From positions 13,855,533 through 13,919,532 of the forward strand of contig NC_049997.1 of NCBI RefSeq assembly GCF_000003815.2: 64,000 bases of DNA, read 5' to 3'. The translations under genes and the position numbers were made by a program. The stretch comes from Branchiostoma floridae (lineage: Eukaryota; Chordata; Leptocardii; Amphioxiformes; Branchiostomatidae). Below the pieces are notes generated by a model. It worked only from the letters and a program-made list of their open reading frames with translations, did not search any database and was not told the DNA's origin. Of the stretch, positions 25,301 to 36,905 are shown one piece after another. Numbering within the stretch: the first letter of the stretch is position 1; each line of letters starts with the position of its first letter.

Positions 25301-28300
25301 GCTTTTGAGCATCTTCTTAAGCTTATGCCAGGCCAGCCATGTGAAAATGTGTCTAGCTGCCTGATACCCATCCTTCTTGCTAGTGTTGGCTAGCCATCAG
25401 CCTATCAGATTTTCCAATTCCAGTTGATGAAGCAAATGGGCATCAGCCAATCACACTGACTTCTGCCCCCAGGCGACGATGTGATTGGTTATGACGACTG
25501 GTCAGCCTTAAACTAAAGTATTCCAGAGAACAATTGAGACCCTGCTTTACATTGTTCTAATATTCTTTTATTGTTACTCCACATTAGGAAATATGACGGC
25601 ATACTCCGAGTTGGTTTGGTCACCAGACAAAGGACTAAACAATGGCAAAGACATGCAGTGGGGAGGGGGGTCACTCTTTGCGTTTGACGATGAGAAAAGA
25701 GACACCAAGACGGGAGGCAAACGGAAGTTGTCCCATCACCGGATGATTCCGACGGTCGACCTGTCCCGCTGGATCCAGGAAAACACGGCGGTGGAAGACT
25801 ACGTCATCTTCAAGCTTGACGTGGAGGGCGCAGAGTACGACATCTTAAAGAAGATGCTGGAAGACGGAACCTTTAAGTGGGTGGACAAGTAAGTCTGCTT
25901 TTATTTCAATAGTCATATAAAATTACAATTCAAAGTCTGACTGGTAAAAATATCAGGCTTCCATGACAAAGTTGCCAACGAGTTCCAGTCATATTAATTG
26001 ATCGGCAGAAGGTCATCCAATTCTAAAATTGACGTTGTGTCACACGAATATGCCGCTTAAAAATCTATCTTATCATACTCATTCATTCAATGGTGCTAAA
26101 TGACCTGCGAACATGGGCGGGTCCCTAAAAACCCTGCGATGATTGATCATGAGAACACCCGGGGCATACAGATTGCCATTTGGTAATGAAAATGTCGTTT
26201 AGAATAAGATTTCACAGACTTGAGCAGGGCTGGAAAACGAAGCAACCAACTTGATTCTCATGTCTCTGATCACAGCTTGTTTTTTGGTTGGAAAGAACAT
26301 TACAAACACTTGTAATGGACAAGGCTTGGCAATGGCTGATGTAATCCCATTGTACATTTCTTAATGACCGCAGGTATTATGGAGAGTTTCACGGCTGGCA
26401 GCCTGTCACTGGCTGGGATAAAAACAAGAAGGCCAAACTCGTGTCTGATGTACAGACAAAAGGCAAACGTATGCTGGATTGGGCAGCCGAGTACAGGACT
26501 TACAGTGACTTCAACACCATGCATCCTCCAGTGGTAAGTAAAACTGGGGCAATGAAGTAGGTTTTGGAAATTGCAAGGTCGCACACATTTCAGGGAAATC
26601 AAATACAGAAATACTATTGACAACAGCCCTAACCAAGGTGGCCTTTAATCCGTGCTTCTCATGAGTGCGTTAGCGCTGGCCAGCCGTCACCAACGAATCA
26701 CATGCATATAGTCATGAGGAAACGTGATTGGATGGAAACCTTCCTCCAGAATATCGTTGGGAAGTATCCAATTGGCTGATAGTGACAGACTCATCTATAC
26801 ATTAACAAAATTCACACATTGAGGCACAAGAAAACATGAAATTAGGTGACATTTAGTGATCTTAGTTAAATTGTTTACATTTAACAGCATTTCTCATATT
26901 CTAGTACTCTAATAGAAAACAGTGGGCGGCACAATCTTCCTGGAACCTTTAACCAATTGCTGATGCCATGTGTCTGAAAGATCACGTTATATAAGCATTG
27001 AATTCTGATGAAGACAGTACATGTACTGATCTAGGACAGTCAGAAATGTAATGCACAGGGCTCTAGCCAGCTCGAAATTTTTTTCCGTCAGCCAATTCCC
27101 ATTGTCGCGAAAACAGCAAAAATTAAGTTGGAAAGACGGAACTGACACCTTGAAAAACGCGTTTTAATGAGATTATCGTATGCGAAAGGGCGCCGATACA
27201 CTAAAGTCAACAATCATAACAATAGCAAGACAGCCAGTGTGCGGCTTTCCGACCGTGGACAGCGTCCCCAAGCTGCCTGTACCTTCCACCAAGAATTTTT
27301 GTCCGTCAAGGTTGACGGAGTGGTTTAAAAACTTTTCCGTCACACGCAACAAATTCCCATCAATTGACGGAAAAATGGACGCTGGCTAGAGCCCTCAGGT
27401 GATGCACAAACTTTTCCTGATGAGGCAAAACTTGAGATCTGTATTTAACAATTAGCCTATTTCTTCAAGGAATCTGACAGTTTTGCCGGCTCCCCGGGGA
27501 CGGTATACTCCAGCTGTTCAGCCCCACCCTCGAAAGCCCCTCGCCTGGCACTGGCTGTTCTGGTCGGTATGAACGCCAAGGCCGCACACAAGCTGGTACA
27601 GACAATAGCAGCACATTCCAGCAGGATGCCGGTCACGCTCTTCGTTTTCGGGGACTTCGTGCAGATGTTTCCTGAACTGGTGACGGAATGGGCGAAAACT
27701 TTCACGATAGGCATGCGCGAGGTAAGGCGTTGGTTATTTGCATCCATTATTTACAAAGAAACGTCATATAATGATAAGGAGGATGAGTTTACTCAATATG
27801 GGCTTGAGGACCTACCCCATGTTGTGTACGGTCTCATAAGGAATGGTCTGACGGGTTCCTATAACCAACAAATCATCCACCAAGTGAGCAAAGCGTAAAT
27901 ATGTGTTTCAAGATATTGGTTGTCACCAAAAGAGTCTGAATAGATTTATATTTAACAGTGTCTATGATATGTTTGGTGATTTCCTAAATCATAATTATAC
28001 ACTTTATAATTTACACAACTGCTGATAAAGAAATCAACTCCATATTCCTCTCTTTTGTCCATGCCACTTACTACTAAGCAGTCCTCCGTAAAATACAAAT
28101 TTGTCACAATATAAAAGTGTACACTCAGATAAATTACATAGTATATTTGCCAAACAGCACCCTCGTTTCTAAAGTTTAAAAATTCCTTGAAATTACCGAT
28201 CTAATAAGCAAACCCTAGCCCCCTATAGTAGAATCATAAGCACTCCATATCTCTGAGTCTGACTAGGAATTACAGAAGGCAGGCCTCAAGACGTTACACA

Positions 28301-31081
28301 GGTCTGAACACCTTAAATCTTGAAAAAAAGATTCTTCGCAGGCCATGTCATGTCATGCTATGAACTAGTACTGTGTTAGATTAAATCTTATGGTTAATCT
28401 GTCATAATTATTGTCAAAGGAGGCCTTTTCCATCAATTATTCATAATCCCTACTGCAAAGTATCATCACTGTCACATCATCTGGTGTTTTTTTTATCCAC
28501 TATGACCTACTTCTAACGTTTTTTATCTGGTTAGGCCATACTGATTTGATTATATGGATTACATCGTCTAGGCACCCCTAGAAAGTGATGAGAGCAAATT
28601 TATTATGAAAGTGGTCAGGAAGGTTAATATTAGCATGGGTACCATTGAATTTCCACCGGGGCTTCTTACACTCGCTACCCTAAAAAATAAAAAGTATTTT
28701 TGTAAGATAGCGAGTGTAATTAATTGATAAGGAGCCCCGGTAGAAATCGAATGGTACTCAGGCTAGGTTGATATAATGACCGAACACAAACAAGATTTAT
28801 GAGGACTCCATGTAATCTGTATCTCTGTTATATTCTATCTGACCCTTACCTCTTTCATAACTTCAATGAAAAGCAGCCTGCAGGCCAATTTGAGCTTCTT
28901 CATGAATAAATAAAGGCTTATGAATAAGATATCCTCTTCTTTGACCTTGGAAGATAAATGGCTTAGGGCTTGAAAAACATTTTTTTTTCAATTTCATTTG
29001 AACTGACACATGGCAAAAAGAACAGTCGTATAGAGACCTAACATACCATTGTCATAACAATCCATAACTCGTATAGAGACCTAACATACCATTGTCATAA
29101 CTATCAATTGGTGTTCTCTAGTACTCTTGCAAACAGACATCTCCATCACAAACACACAGCATTCACTACAATACTTCCATTTGATGGCGGTAATAACATT
29201 TTGCATGGCACAACACGAACTCTTATAAAGAGGTCATACTAACTAAAAAGGCCAACATTTGCTCAAGAGCAAATACAGCATATTTCAGCCATCTCCCTCC
29301 CCATGCAACAGTCCAAAAACACTTCCGTACAAAAAATGAAATTTTGAATTTGAACAAAAATCACCCCTCCATGCAAAAATGAACTCTTCCTGTGATACCC
29401 CTATATAAAGTGGTGAAGATCTAGAAGTCCAAAAATACTTCAGCTAAAACGTCCGACTCTGAAATCACCAATACCTGTGGTATGGCTGAAATATAATTAA
29501 TTCACTACATTTGACATATTAGGTAGTGATACAAAAGTGACAGATAGCAAGTTGAGGACAATGGATAACATACATGGTACATGCATGATTTAGATCTGTA
29601 ACACACACGTAAGATTACTGTACATGTGCACAACATTACAAGGCAAGACGTTTTCTCCGGTCTGGTCTGCCTATTATTAATTAAACACCTAAAATAGCTC
29701 CAATGTGCAGTGTACATGGGGGCAACAACTTTGCCAGGCACTCTGGATACATTGTAGCTGTTTAATAAGTCCTTCATATTTAGTTATTTTGAGTTAGTCC
29801 ACTGGTTTCAGATTTGAATCACTTTCTGGCTGCCAGATTGGATCGTCTCTGTTAAATAGGAGTCTGCATAGGAAAGTTCTTGATACCCTTTTGCTTTTAA
29901 TTACGCATCCCTTTCAGTATTTGATTATCATATTTCCTTCTTCAATTTCAATTGTTGCAGAAATAAATAATGATAGATCAGATCAATAAATGTAATACAG
30001 AAACTTCAAGCTTGAAACTGTCAGACTCGATATAACTGGTAAATACACAAGGTTGTCGCCCCATGTACACTGTATTAGAGCCTTTTGAGGTGTTAAGGCA
30101 GACCCCGTTCTGGTTTTCTCCCCTGCAGAACCAACCATTTCCGCTAGGACACTTTACACTTCAGGCAGCGAGTTGGATCCGGATGGGGCTGGTCAGCGCG
30201 ATACAGCGACTGAGCGAAGTGGACATACAAACAGCCTACTACTTACCTGAGAAGGTGACAGACGTCGTGAAAAAAGAAGCCAACTCCCGGGGGTTGAGGA
30301 TCATCGAACCGACAGCTCGCTTCCCTCCAACTGATGGTATATTTCTTTAAACCTTTGCTTGAAAGTTCATTTGAATAACACTGTCAAAACGTGGCGTCAT
30401 ATGGCGTAACTGTTAGAGTGTTGGGCTTAAAACTAGCATGAGTTCCACACTCCGTAGTGACCCGTCCGCTGGCTCAGTACTTTTGCTTGATAACCACGGA
30501 CAGCAAGCAAAAGTACTGAGCCAGCGGTCACTATGGAGGATGGTACTCAGGCTAGCTTGAAACTTCAGAGGTCCTGAGTTTGATACTCGCCATGCCCCCA
30601 ACGTTGTACCGTTGGGAGAGGCACTTACATGAGCTTCCTCACTTTACCCTGGTGTAAAAATGGGTGCCTGACTTCGGTCGGGGAGGTAAAACATTACCTT
30701 TACCTTCTGTCTGTACTGTGTATGTGGCACTGTTAAGATAAGTCGCTAAGTTAAGTGCAGTGCCCGGTACGTCGACTTACTAACTTTAAAGTAGGGAGCA
30801 CTATGAAAACTTGAAAATAAATTTACAGTAGCACCTATCTCCCTTATTTTTTTTCAACAGAAAACTGGCTCCTGTCAGTTGAGAACTACTACAAGTACAG
30901 GGATGTCGAGAGGGTTCCCAAAGCTCTCCGCGTCATCGCCAACCAACTGGACAACAAGGGAGGCATCGTCAGTCTGGACTCGGACCACCCGGACAGCTAC
31001 ATGATTTCAGTTTTCCTCATGGACTACTTGGTGGAGAAGTCTGGTTATAATCTAGTCAGCATGGTTGACTGTCTGAAGTAG
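19366..31081 (+). CDS. Seven-exon gene: type II membrane FkbM-family methyltransferase fused to a NodB-like domain (541 aa)
   Basis: Exons are 19366-19616, 24284-24516, 25588-25888, 26374-26533, 27470-27721, 30129-30336 and 30861-31081. Every junction has GT/AG and all phases agree (2,1,2,0,0,1), ending at TAG. Residues 1-14 are a short basic tail and about 15-35 a membrane anchor, which implies a type II, probably Golgi-lumenal, protein. Residues about 100-275 carry the Methyltransf_21 (FkbM) SAM fold: ILLDCGANVASTV at 103 (the glycine motif) and FKLDVEGAEYDILKKM at 236. FkbM enzymes O-methylate sugars or other small molecules; the substrate here is unknown. Residues about 339-541 follow the order of a polysaccharide deacetylase: TLFVFGDFVQMFPELV, then a helix after PLGHFT, then GGIVSLDSDHP and GYNLVSMVDCL at the end. 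The catalytic Asp-Asp and the HxxxH metal motif are missing, so this half is probably inactive. The first intron holds the N gap and many repeats. Confidence 0.85.
20369..23695. mobile_element. Possible 3.3-kb AT-rich noncoding element in intron 1 of the methyltransferase gene
   Basis: Both limits carry the same near-palindromic motif (ACCTCCATGAAATATTCATGG, and ACCTCTATGAATATTTCATGG at 23674). The sequence between is AT-rich and without a convincing gene, unlike the flanks. It contains a complete TACTGTAAATGCA foldback element and an inverted pair of TAAGGCCACACCAATTT blocks (22897, 23322). The limits are tentative. Confidence 0.4.
21626..21837. mobile_element. Foldback element, TACTGTAAATGCA family, copy 4
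   Basis: Complete copy in intron 1 of the methyltransferase gene, apparently inside the larger AT-rich element. Confidence 0.85.
24117..24216. other. 100-base assembly gap (N run)
   Basis: Exactly 100 N in the first intron of the methyltransferase gene. The round length suggests a placeholder gap of unknown real size. No exon is missing, because phases agree across it. Confidence 0.98.
27057..27395. mobile_element. 339-base terminal-inverted-repeat element
   Basis: The ends AGGGCTCTAGCCAGC and GCTGGCTAGAGCCCT are exact inverse complements, and similarity continues inwards (TTCCGTCA...AATTCCCAT). Noncoding. It lies in intron 4 of the methyltransferase gene, 75 bases before exon 5. Confidence 0.85.
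28634..28757. mobile_element. Hairpin element, TAGCCTGAGTACCAT family
   Basis: Inverted arms (GGGTACCATTGAATTTCCACC and its inverse) flank a short AT loop. It shares its end GGTACTCAGGCTAG with the hairpin at 30432. Confidence 0.7.
28815..28918 (+). repeat. Dispersed repeat, inverted copy at 56862-56966
   Basis: Blocks CTGTATCTCTGTTATAT, AATGAAAAGC, GCCTGCAGGCC and a CATGAATAAATAAAG end recur on the opposite strand at 56862-56966. The AATAAA-rich end is like a LINE 3' end. Confidence 0.6.
29027..29106. repeat. 43-base tandem duplication
   Basis: Two copies of a unit starting CGTATAGAGACCTAACATAC, in intron 5 of the methyltransferase gene. Confidence 0.9.
30432..30555. mobile_element. Hairpin element with long perfect stem
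   Basis: Arms around GCTGGCTCAGTACTTTTGCTT are inverted about a 14-base loop, and the outer ends are CTAGCATGAGT and ACTCAGGCTAG. Confidence 0.8.
30563..30706 (+). mobile_element. SINE fragment
   Basis: A B-box-like CCTGAGTTTGATACTCG is followed by a core block (GGGAGAGGCACTTACATGAG, CTTCCTCACTTTACC) that matches the SINE at 35342 (GGGAAAGGCACTTTACATGA). Confidence 0.55.
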
Positions 31082-32818
31082 ATATCAGCAACATCAAGTC
31101 GTCAAAATTCAATTGATCACTAAGCAATTTTTGAGTATGCCAATTTAAACTCATTTTAATAGTCGAAACTTGACTTAAACATACTCGTTTGTCCAGCTTA
31201 AGAAATGTACCCTACTATAATTTCATAAGCGTCAGTGTCAGTCAGCTTCTGGTCCCTAACTATAGGAATTCCCATACGCCAAAAAACTGTACTCTGCTAC
31301 CTTAACACAGCAGAATTCACAACAAAGCCGCATATGCTTGCCACTTCTGTGCTTGTTTACCTCTGAGGGGCCTTAATCTCTGACCTTACCCACAATTCCA
31401 GGCAGCAATGGAACTGTGTGGTGTTCTGTATAAAAAAATGTCTTCAGAGACCAAGCAGTGTTGAAAACAATAATGTATTTAGGGAAGGACTTCTGAATTG
31501 AATGAATTTGAATTGATGCTAAAAGCAGATTGTAACTAGAAAGGTAATATTTGCAAGCAAATACAGAATGTTACCTTCACATGTTGTAGTCTAACACTGG
31601 CAACTGTTTTGTTCATTCTTATTTGAACACATTTCTAAATGTAGTGACCCGAGCCCCTCTAGATCTGACATTTGCTACATTATGTAACCGAACACCACAT
31701 GGTGCCTGCTACTTTACCGGTTACCATGGTGACAGCCGTCTGGTCCAGGTCGTTGACCTTATTTGTGCAGAGAAGAAGAAGAAGAAACAAAGCAAAAACA
31801 ATATGTTCCCTTCTGTGAAGGTAACATAATTAGTTGACATCACTTATCACCAACAGCAGATACCTCACTTTAATGGAAGATGGTTAAATTGAAATTGCCG
31901 CAAATGGCAGATATGTGCCTTATTCATAGAAGATGGTAAAATAACAATTAAAAAATTATAATAGTATTGTTACTATAGTGGCCCATAATGACAAATTTTA
32001 CAGTATATGCAAACCATTTTTCCAGCCTTCTCAAACTTATCTGATTTGCAACTTCCAGGCAATGAAATTTGTCCTTGTGGGCCATCATAGATTTCTCTTG
32101 AATGATTTCATTTCAGGCATCTTTTATACATGTGAGAAGTTGAATCTGTATACCACATGTTGATTACGTTATTGAGACGAACTTGTACATCATCATGTTC
32201 TTGTAAACATATCTTTCTTCTGAAATTAATTTAGCCCAGTTGGGCAAAAATCTGGGAAACAGAATTATCTATCCTTGACTAGCGGCCAACCGCGGTCTGG
32301 AGAAGGTCGTGAGATCTTTGTTGGCTATGTGTGTGGTAGGGATTTTACAGATGTACATGCAAAAATGAATACACACTGCGGGATTGTCATCTTCCAGAAC
32401 ACAATAGGATCTACAACTTGTTTAATTTGAGACAAGCTACACCCTACTTATTTCCTTGGTATGATATGAAATATTTGGCTGTAAAAAAAGGAGGTTTTTA
32501 TGTTTATACATTAAAAAAGTTATATCTTGGAAGATGACATGATGTCCCATGATGTGTACTTCTCATGTAAATGTACAAATATTTTGCTTGTTTTGTGCAA
32601 TTTTCTTTGTATTTCCCCACCTACATGGATTCCATTATGTTTTACTTTGGAAGTAAATACTCAAGATATTTTACACAGCTCTTTGGTGAGACATATTATT
32701 ACTAAGTATTGATTCAGTAAAAGCAGTACAAAGAACCATTATGGTTTTATAAAGTATTGTGTTCTTGTATGACACATTAAATATAATACTCTGCTTCTGA
32801 CAAACAACAAAATATGAA

Positions 32819-32824
32819 AATAAA
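32819..32824 (+). terminator. Possible poly(A) signal downstream of the methyltransferase gene
   Basis: AATAAA lies about 1.7 kb after the stop; a second AATAAA lies about 85 bases further, near 32907. The intervening AT-rich stretch has no coding signal and could be a long 3' UTR. Weak evidence. Confidence 0.3.
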
Positions 32825-33059
32825 ACACAGTTTCTTGTGACACACATTGGTATTGTTTGATACCAGATGTAAGTTGCATTTAGCCCATGTGGGCAAGAAT
32901 GTGCAAATAAAGATCTTTTAATTCTATATTTTTAACCTTTAAGTGCTGACAGTTACACCATGAGGCCACTATAAATTCAATTACTGGTTTTCAGATGTTT
33001 CATAGGAAAATAATTGAGTAGGTAGGTGAAAAGGAAAGAAGGCTTCCTGTACTAATAGA

Positions 33060-33300
33060 CTTACGAGTAAGGGGTGGGTATACCGTGATACATTAACTAA
33101 AAAATGTACTACCGGTAGAAACAGATAACAAGAGCAAAGTAGAGGAGGGATGACAGCCCAGATTTCTATCAAATATCTACAGGCAAACTTGGTCTAAATT
33201 AACAGATGCAGTTAGCGTTGTTAACATGTTTCAGGTCTGTATTTGAATCGTACCTGTAATTTTTTGTACCGGTACGTATATTTGGGTTATGCAAAGGAGA
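33060..33300. mobile_element. Diverged copy of the 6171-6584 element, opposite strand
   Basis: On the reverse strand it shares TTAATTTAGACCAAGTTTG and CTCCTCTACTTTGCTC with the element at 6171; one end keeps AAGGGGTGGGTA. Confidence 0.6.
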
Positions 33301-33422
33301 CAAACAAAGGTGATGACCAAGGACAGGTGTGACTCAAGACAACAATCAATGCATTCAGGTGTACAAAAACACCTGTTCATAAGGCCAAGGAAATCAGTTC
33401 TTTTTCCAAACATTGCATGGAA

Positions 33423-33625
33423 TACTGTAAATGCATTTAAGTTTGCGGGGATTCAATTTTGCGGTAGCAGGGAAAAGGACTTTTTGCGGTGGTCTTAAGT
33501 TCACGGTAACATAGACTGCAGTCTAATACCATAATAGAAAAATGTTCGTGGTGTTTTTAAGTGTGAAGTGGTCACCGCAAAAACCGCGAACATTAATCCA
33601 CCGCGAACATTTCTGCATTTACAGT
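33423..33625. mobile_element. Foldback element, TACTGTAAATGCA family, copy 5
   Basis: A more diverged copy (several CG changed to TG or CA, as methylated CpG decay predicts), with both ends recognisable. Confidence 0.85.
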
Positions 33626-33644
33626 TATAGACATGTAGTCCAAT

Positions 33645-33700
33645 GATTAATGACCCTTGACCCAGAGGCAGGGAATTTGAATCCCTGTTGTTGTTGTTTG
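33645..33700 (+). repeat. Possible tRNA-like SINE head
   Basis: A B-box-like GGGAATTTGAATCCC follows a short degenerate leader directly after the foldback element. Weak. Confidence 0.3.
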
Positions 33701-34025
33701 GCTAATATGCACACTACTAGAAAGTGTTAAAGTCTATATAAGACAGGATGTTATAGCTCCCATCAGGACTTCCTACGGGGGTGCAGGGATCTAACATGTA
33801 GGTCTAGAATTTGGAAAAAAAAGGGAAATTGGCCTGCGTAGTCAGTCTGATGTTATGCCATGGTCCACTGTCCAATGTACTTGTCATAAGAGATTCCATG
33901 GTATAAGGAACCTCTGTAGATGCCATACGTAATGTCTGTCTTCTCTGTGACAACCAGCGGAAAAATAGCCCTTCAGTGAGCTGAACGAAGTTCAAAATCA
34001 CTGGTTGAGATCACTTACACATGTT

Positions 34026-35099
34026 TCAGTCCCCCTCAATGGCTTGTGTTTCTTCTGCCCTCTGTTCCAAAGCCAGAGCCTCTAGTCTATTCTGGAGTGT
34101 TTCTCCAAACGACTGTCTGTAACCCAGGCTTAGGTCATCCAACAGTGCATAGATGGTCTCATAGTGGCGGGAATAACAGGACCGGTCCACCTGGTCAAAC
34201 TTGTGACCAACCACCTACAGTAAATACAAAAATCACTTTTAATAATTACAGATCATTAGCAGATATCAAGTGGCACAAACGTGAGTTTGTACTTTTTTGT
34301 AGCCTTCAATGCCTGGCTTCAGCATTATGCACATAAAAAACCAAGGAGGTTCTATCATGATAGAACCTCCTTGAAAAAACATAGCTTCATTGCAGTGGTA
34401 TGTACCATGACCAAAGTGCTGTATTTTCTTATAGAAAAAAATAATATTAGGGCCAATAAAACCTGATTGTGACATCCATATTGTGCCAAAAATTCAGATT
34501 TAGACTTCTTTCTTGCCCATCTATCAATATTCATTACAATCCATTCTTTCTTAATTCATTAAACTCATTAATGAGAAAACAATGGAAGGTCAAAATGCCG
34601 ATTAAGAAAACCTTGAAACATTTAACTTTAAGTTGAGTTTAAGCACACTTACTCGAAAACCCTGCAGTGACAGCTCCAGACAGAGAGTACACTCCTCCTT
34701 GGTCTGTACATTAATGTAGACAGTTTGGTCAGTACTAGTCAGTGTTGTAGACTTGTACGCGTGTCTCACAGCAAACCCTATCTCCTTCACTGCCTCTGTG
34801 GCTTCCAAATGCAACAATTGTACCTCTTCTTGGTCTGAACTTGCTCCTTGTTGGGCCTCTATTGCAGAAATGTCAGATTGTGATGGTTTTAAGGTCTCTG
34901 GATTATTGGTAGGCTGTGTATAGCCTCTGTTCGACATTTTCGTTTCTTTTGCTGCAGCTCCTGTGTGTTTAGTATGTGGTTCTGCAGCAGTCTGCAGTGG
35001 TTCTGTTGCTGCGGCTGCAGACTTAGTGTTCAGCTGTTGTTGTGTAGGTCCATCCCTACAGCCAGGAGCGTCATCCTGTTCAGCTCCTTTTTCTGCCAT
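34026..35099 (-). CDS. GSKIP: GSK3B-interacting protein (GSKIP) orthologue
   Basis: Coding exons read on the minus strand are 35099-34653 and 34214-34026, joined in phase 0 (CGA/GTAAGT to TGTAG/GTGG). The product is 211 aa from the first ATG; an in-frame second ATG (MSNRGYTQ) would give 157 aa, closer to the vertebrate length of about 139. The GSKIP domain (DUF727) is plain: VYINVQTKEECTLCLELSL, then VVGHKFDQVD, then YETIYALLDDLSLGYRQSF and the helix LQNRLEALALEQ. In vertebrates GSKIP binds GSK3-beta through this C-terminal helix and anchors PKA, acting as a small cytosolic scaffold in Wnt and kinase signalling. Odd points are the long Gln/Ala/Thr-rich N-terminus and a longer acidic C-terminus. 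An acceptor at 35122 just before the ATG implies an upstream noncoding exon. Confidence 0.88.
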
Positions 35100-35341
35100 C
35101 ACTTCTTGCCCTCCTCTACACCCTGTAAGTGTTACAACACATGAGTTTGAAGCACTCATACCTTCCCAAATTCCTGTGGACAAATACTAAAAGTACCTCT
35201 CTAGAAACCCAACAAGAGGACACCCACACTGGTACATTACACTCGTGACTCCCCAGCGTAAACAAGTCATAAGTCATAAGGCAGAGCCAGCTTCTTCCCC
35301 AAGACGATAGGAATAGAACAGCCTCCCAACACAATTACCTC

Positions 35342-35668
35342 ACCAACACTCAGCATATGTGAGACCATGTCGCGGGTTCAAATCTGGCTGCCGTGTTACT
35401 GATCTTGTGCCCTTGGGAAAGGCACTTTACATGACTTTCCTCAGGTAATTAATGAGTACCTAGCTTCAGCTAGGACCGTCCTTAGGACAGGACGTTAAAT
35501 TGAGGTCCCGTGTTTGGGGAGAGTAACACCCCAAGCACGTTAAAGAACCTGCCACATGTGCAAACATGAGCGGATCAAACCATTCCGGCCAAAATGGGGT
35601 ACTAGTGGGGAATCTCCCACCAGCCCTCGTAACCCCTGCTTTGCCTATTTAATAATAATAATAATAAT
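35342..35668 (+). mobile_element. tRNA-type SINE, plus strand, (TAA)n tail
   Basis: The B box CGGGTTCAAATCTGG is followed by a long conserved core (CTTGGGAAAGGCACTTTACA, GGACGTTAAATTGAGGTCCC, CACGTTAAAGAACC) and a (TAA)n tail at about 35650. It meets a second SINE, in opposite orientation, at the same tail. Confidence 0.65.
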
Positions 35669-35926
35669 ATCGGGTGTATTTTGCAGCCAGTAGGTACCCA
35701 CAGTGAGGGTAATGAGGCTGTTTAACGTGGTCGAGGCACCTCCTCGAGCACGGGACCCCCGTTTTACGTTCCTCCCAGAAGATGATTTCGTGTAAAGCTT
35801 CGTGAGGCTACAGCAATCCGGACGTCCTTGGTTGGTCTCCCATCCAAGCACTGTCCGGACCGTGCATTGCTTAACTTCCGAGATCGAGGGATCGGGTGTA
35901 CCAACGCGCCACGCGGCCGTTGCCCA
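35637..35926 (-). mobile_element. 5S-rRNA-derived SINE, minus strand
   Basis: The first 119 bases (35924-35806, minus strand) align along a whole 5S rRNA: CGATCTCGGAAGTTAAGCA (intermediate promoter region) and GCTTGGATGGGAGACC (C box) are plain. An unrelated body and an (ATT)n tail follow. This 5S-head build is that of SINE3-type elements. It is not a working 5S gene because the 3' stem is altered and a SINE body follows. Confidence 0.8.
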
Positions 35927-36089
35927 TTAATTATACAAATATGGTTCTCATTACCATTAAGACAAAAACGTGTCATATATACAGAAATTGCCTCACAGAA
36001 TCATTTCATATTTAGAGTGAAGTAGAAGATTTTTTTTCAAGGTGGATATTTGTGATGAACCCAAAATATCTAATGGTTACTTGCATATA

Positions 36090-36485
36090 CTACAGTCAAA
36101 CCTGCCTACAGTGGCCAGTTAAAGGCAGGCGGTCTCTACAGACAGGGTTCTTAACCGTCAATGTTTTGGTCAGTGAGGAAAATGTACATGTAACATGAGG
36201 GACCATTACAAAATGGCTACAATGGTGGTCCTTATGTACAGGTGGTCACTAGTACAAGTTTGACAGTACTGTAAATCAATGACAGTACTGTAAATCAATG
36301 ACCAAGTGGGCCTTTTGTACAGATTTGACAGTATAACATGTGGCCCTTATAATATCAGTAGAGGTGGCCACTTGTACTGGGGGGTTGTACAGGTTAAGGG
36401 TGGTCACTAGCACAGGTTTGACTGTTTATCAATGGACAGGTGGTCATTATACAGAGGTGATCATTAGTGCAGGTTTGGCTGAATT
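36090..36485. repeat. Degenerate minisatellite (GGTGGTCACTAGTACAGGTTTGAC)
   Basis: Imperfect units of about 25-40 bases repeat GTGGTCA, CTAGTACA and GTTTGAC(T/A)GT. The same phrase recurs as a short fragment at 51940-51975. Confidence 0.65.
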
Positions 36486-36711
36486 AATTGTGAACATAGT
36501 AAAACTACATGTTGTTGTTGTTGATATCCCTGTTTCCCGTTTATTGTCGCGGCAGACTAAATCAGTTGGTCTCGCAAAATTAAGACGAGATGGGGAGGGG
36601 GGCGGCCATGCTATTTATAAACTTCCCCTTATAACCACATAACCAAACGTTGTCATCATAGCAGGATACAGGAAACAATCACAGCCTTTATCAGCAAAAG
36701 ATAACGTACCT

Positions 36712-36800
36712 GTAGTGACCGTATCCCACTCAGAAAGACACAATTTCACGTTTTACTTCAACTTTTGCCACAAAAAATCTTCAAGCGTCGGCCATTTTGA
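36712..36800 (-). other. Candidate noncoding first exon and promoter of GSKIP
   Basis: On the minus strand a strong donor (CACTACAG/GTACGT) at about 36712 ends a stretch with no frame. Spliced to the acceptor at 35122 it would give a 5' UTR for GSKIP. The 5' limit is a guess. Both SINEs at 35.3-35.9 kb then lie within this intron. Confidence 0.35.
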
Positions 36801-36905
36801 ATTACCCAGAAGGCACCGCGCCCGTTTTTGTTTTGTCTAGCAGACGACAAAAAGCATACACGATGTCATAATAATAATGTCAGACAAAAGATGAGAAATT
36901 AAGAG

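Noticed and set aside
35806..35924. A functional 5S rRNA gene
   Set aside because: The 5S-like part is followed by a SINE body and tail and its 3' strand differs from 5S; it is a SINE head.
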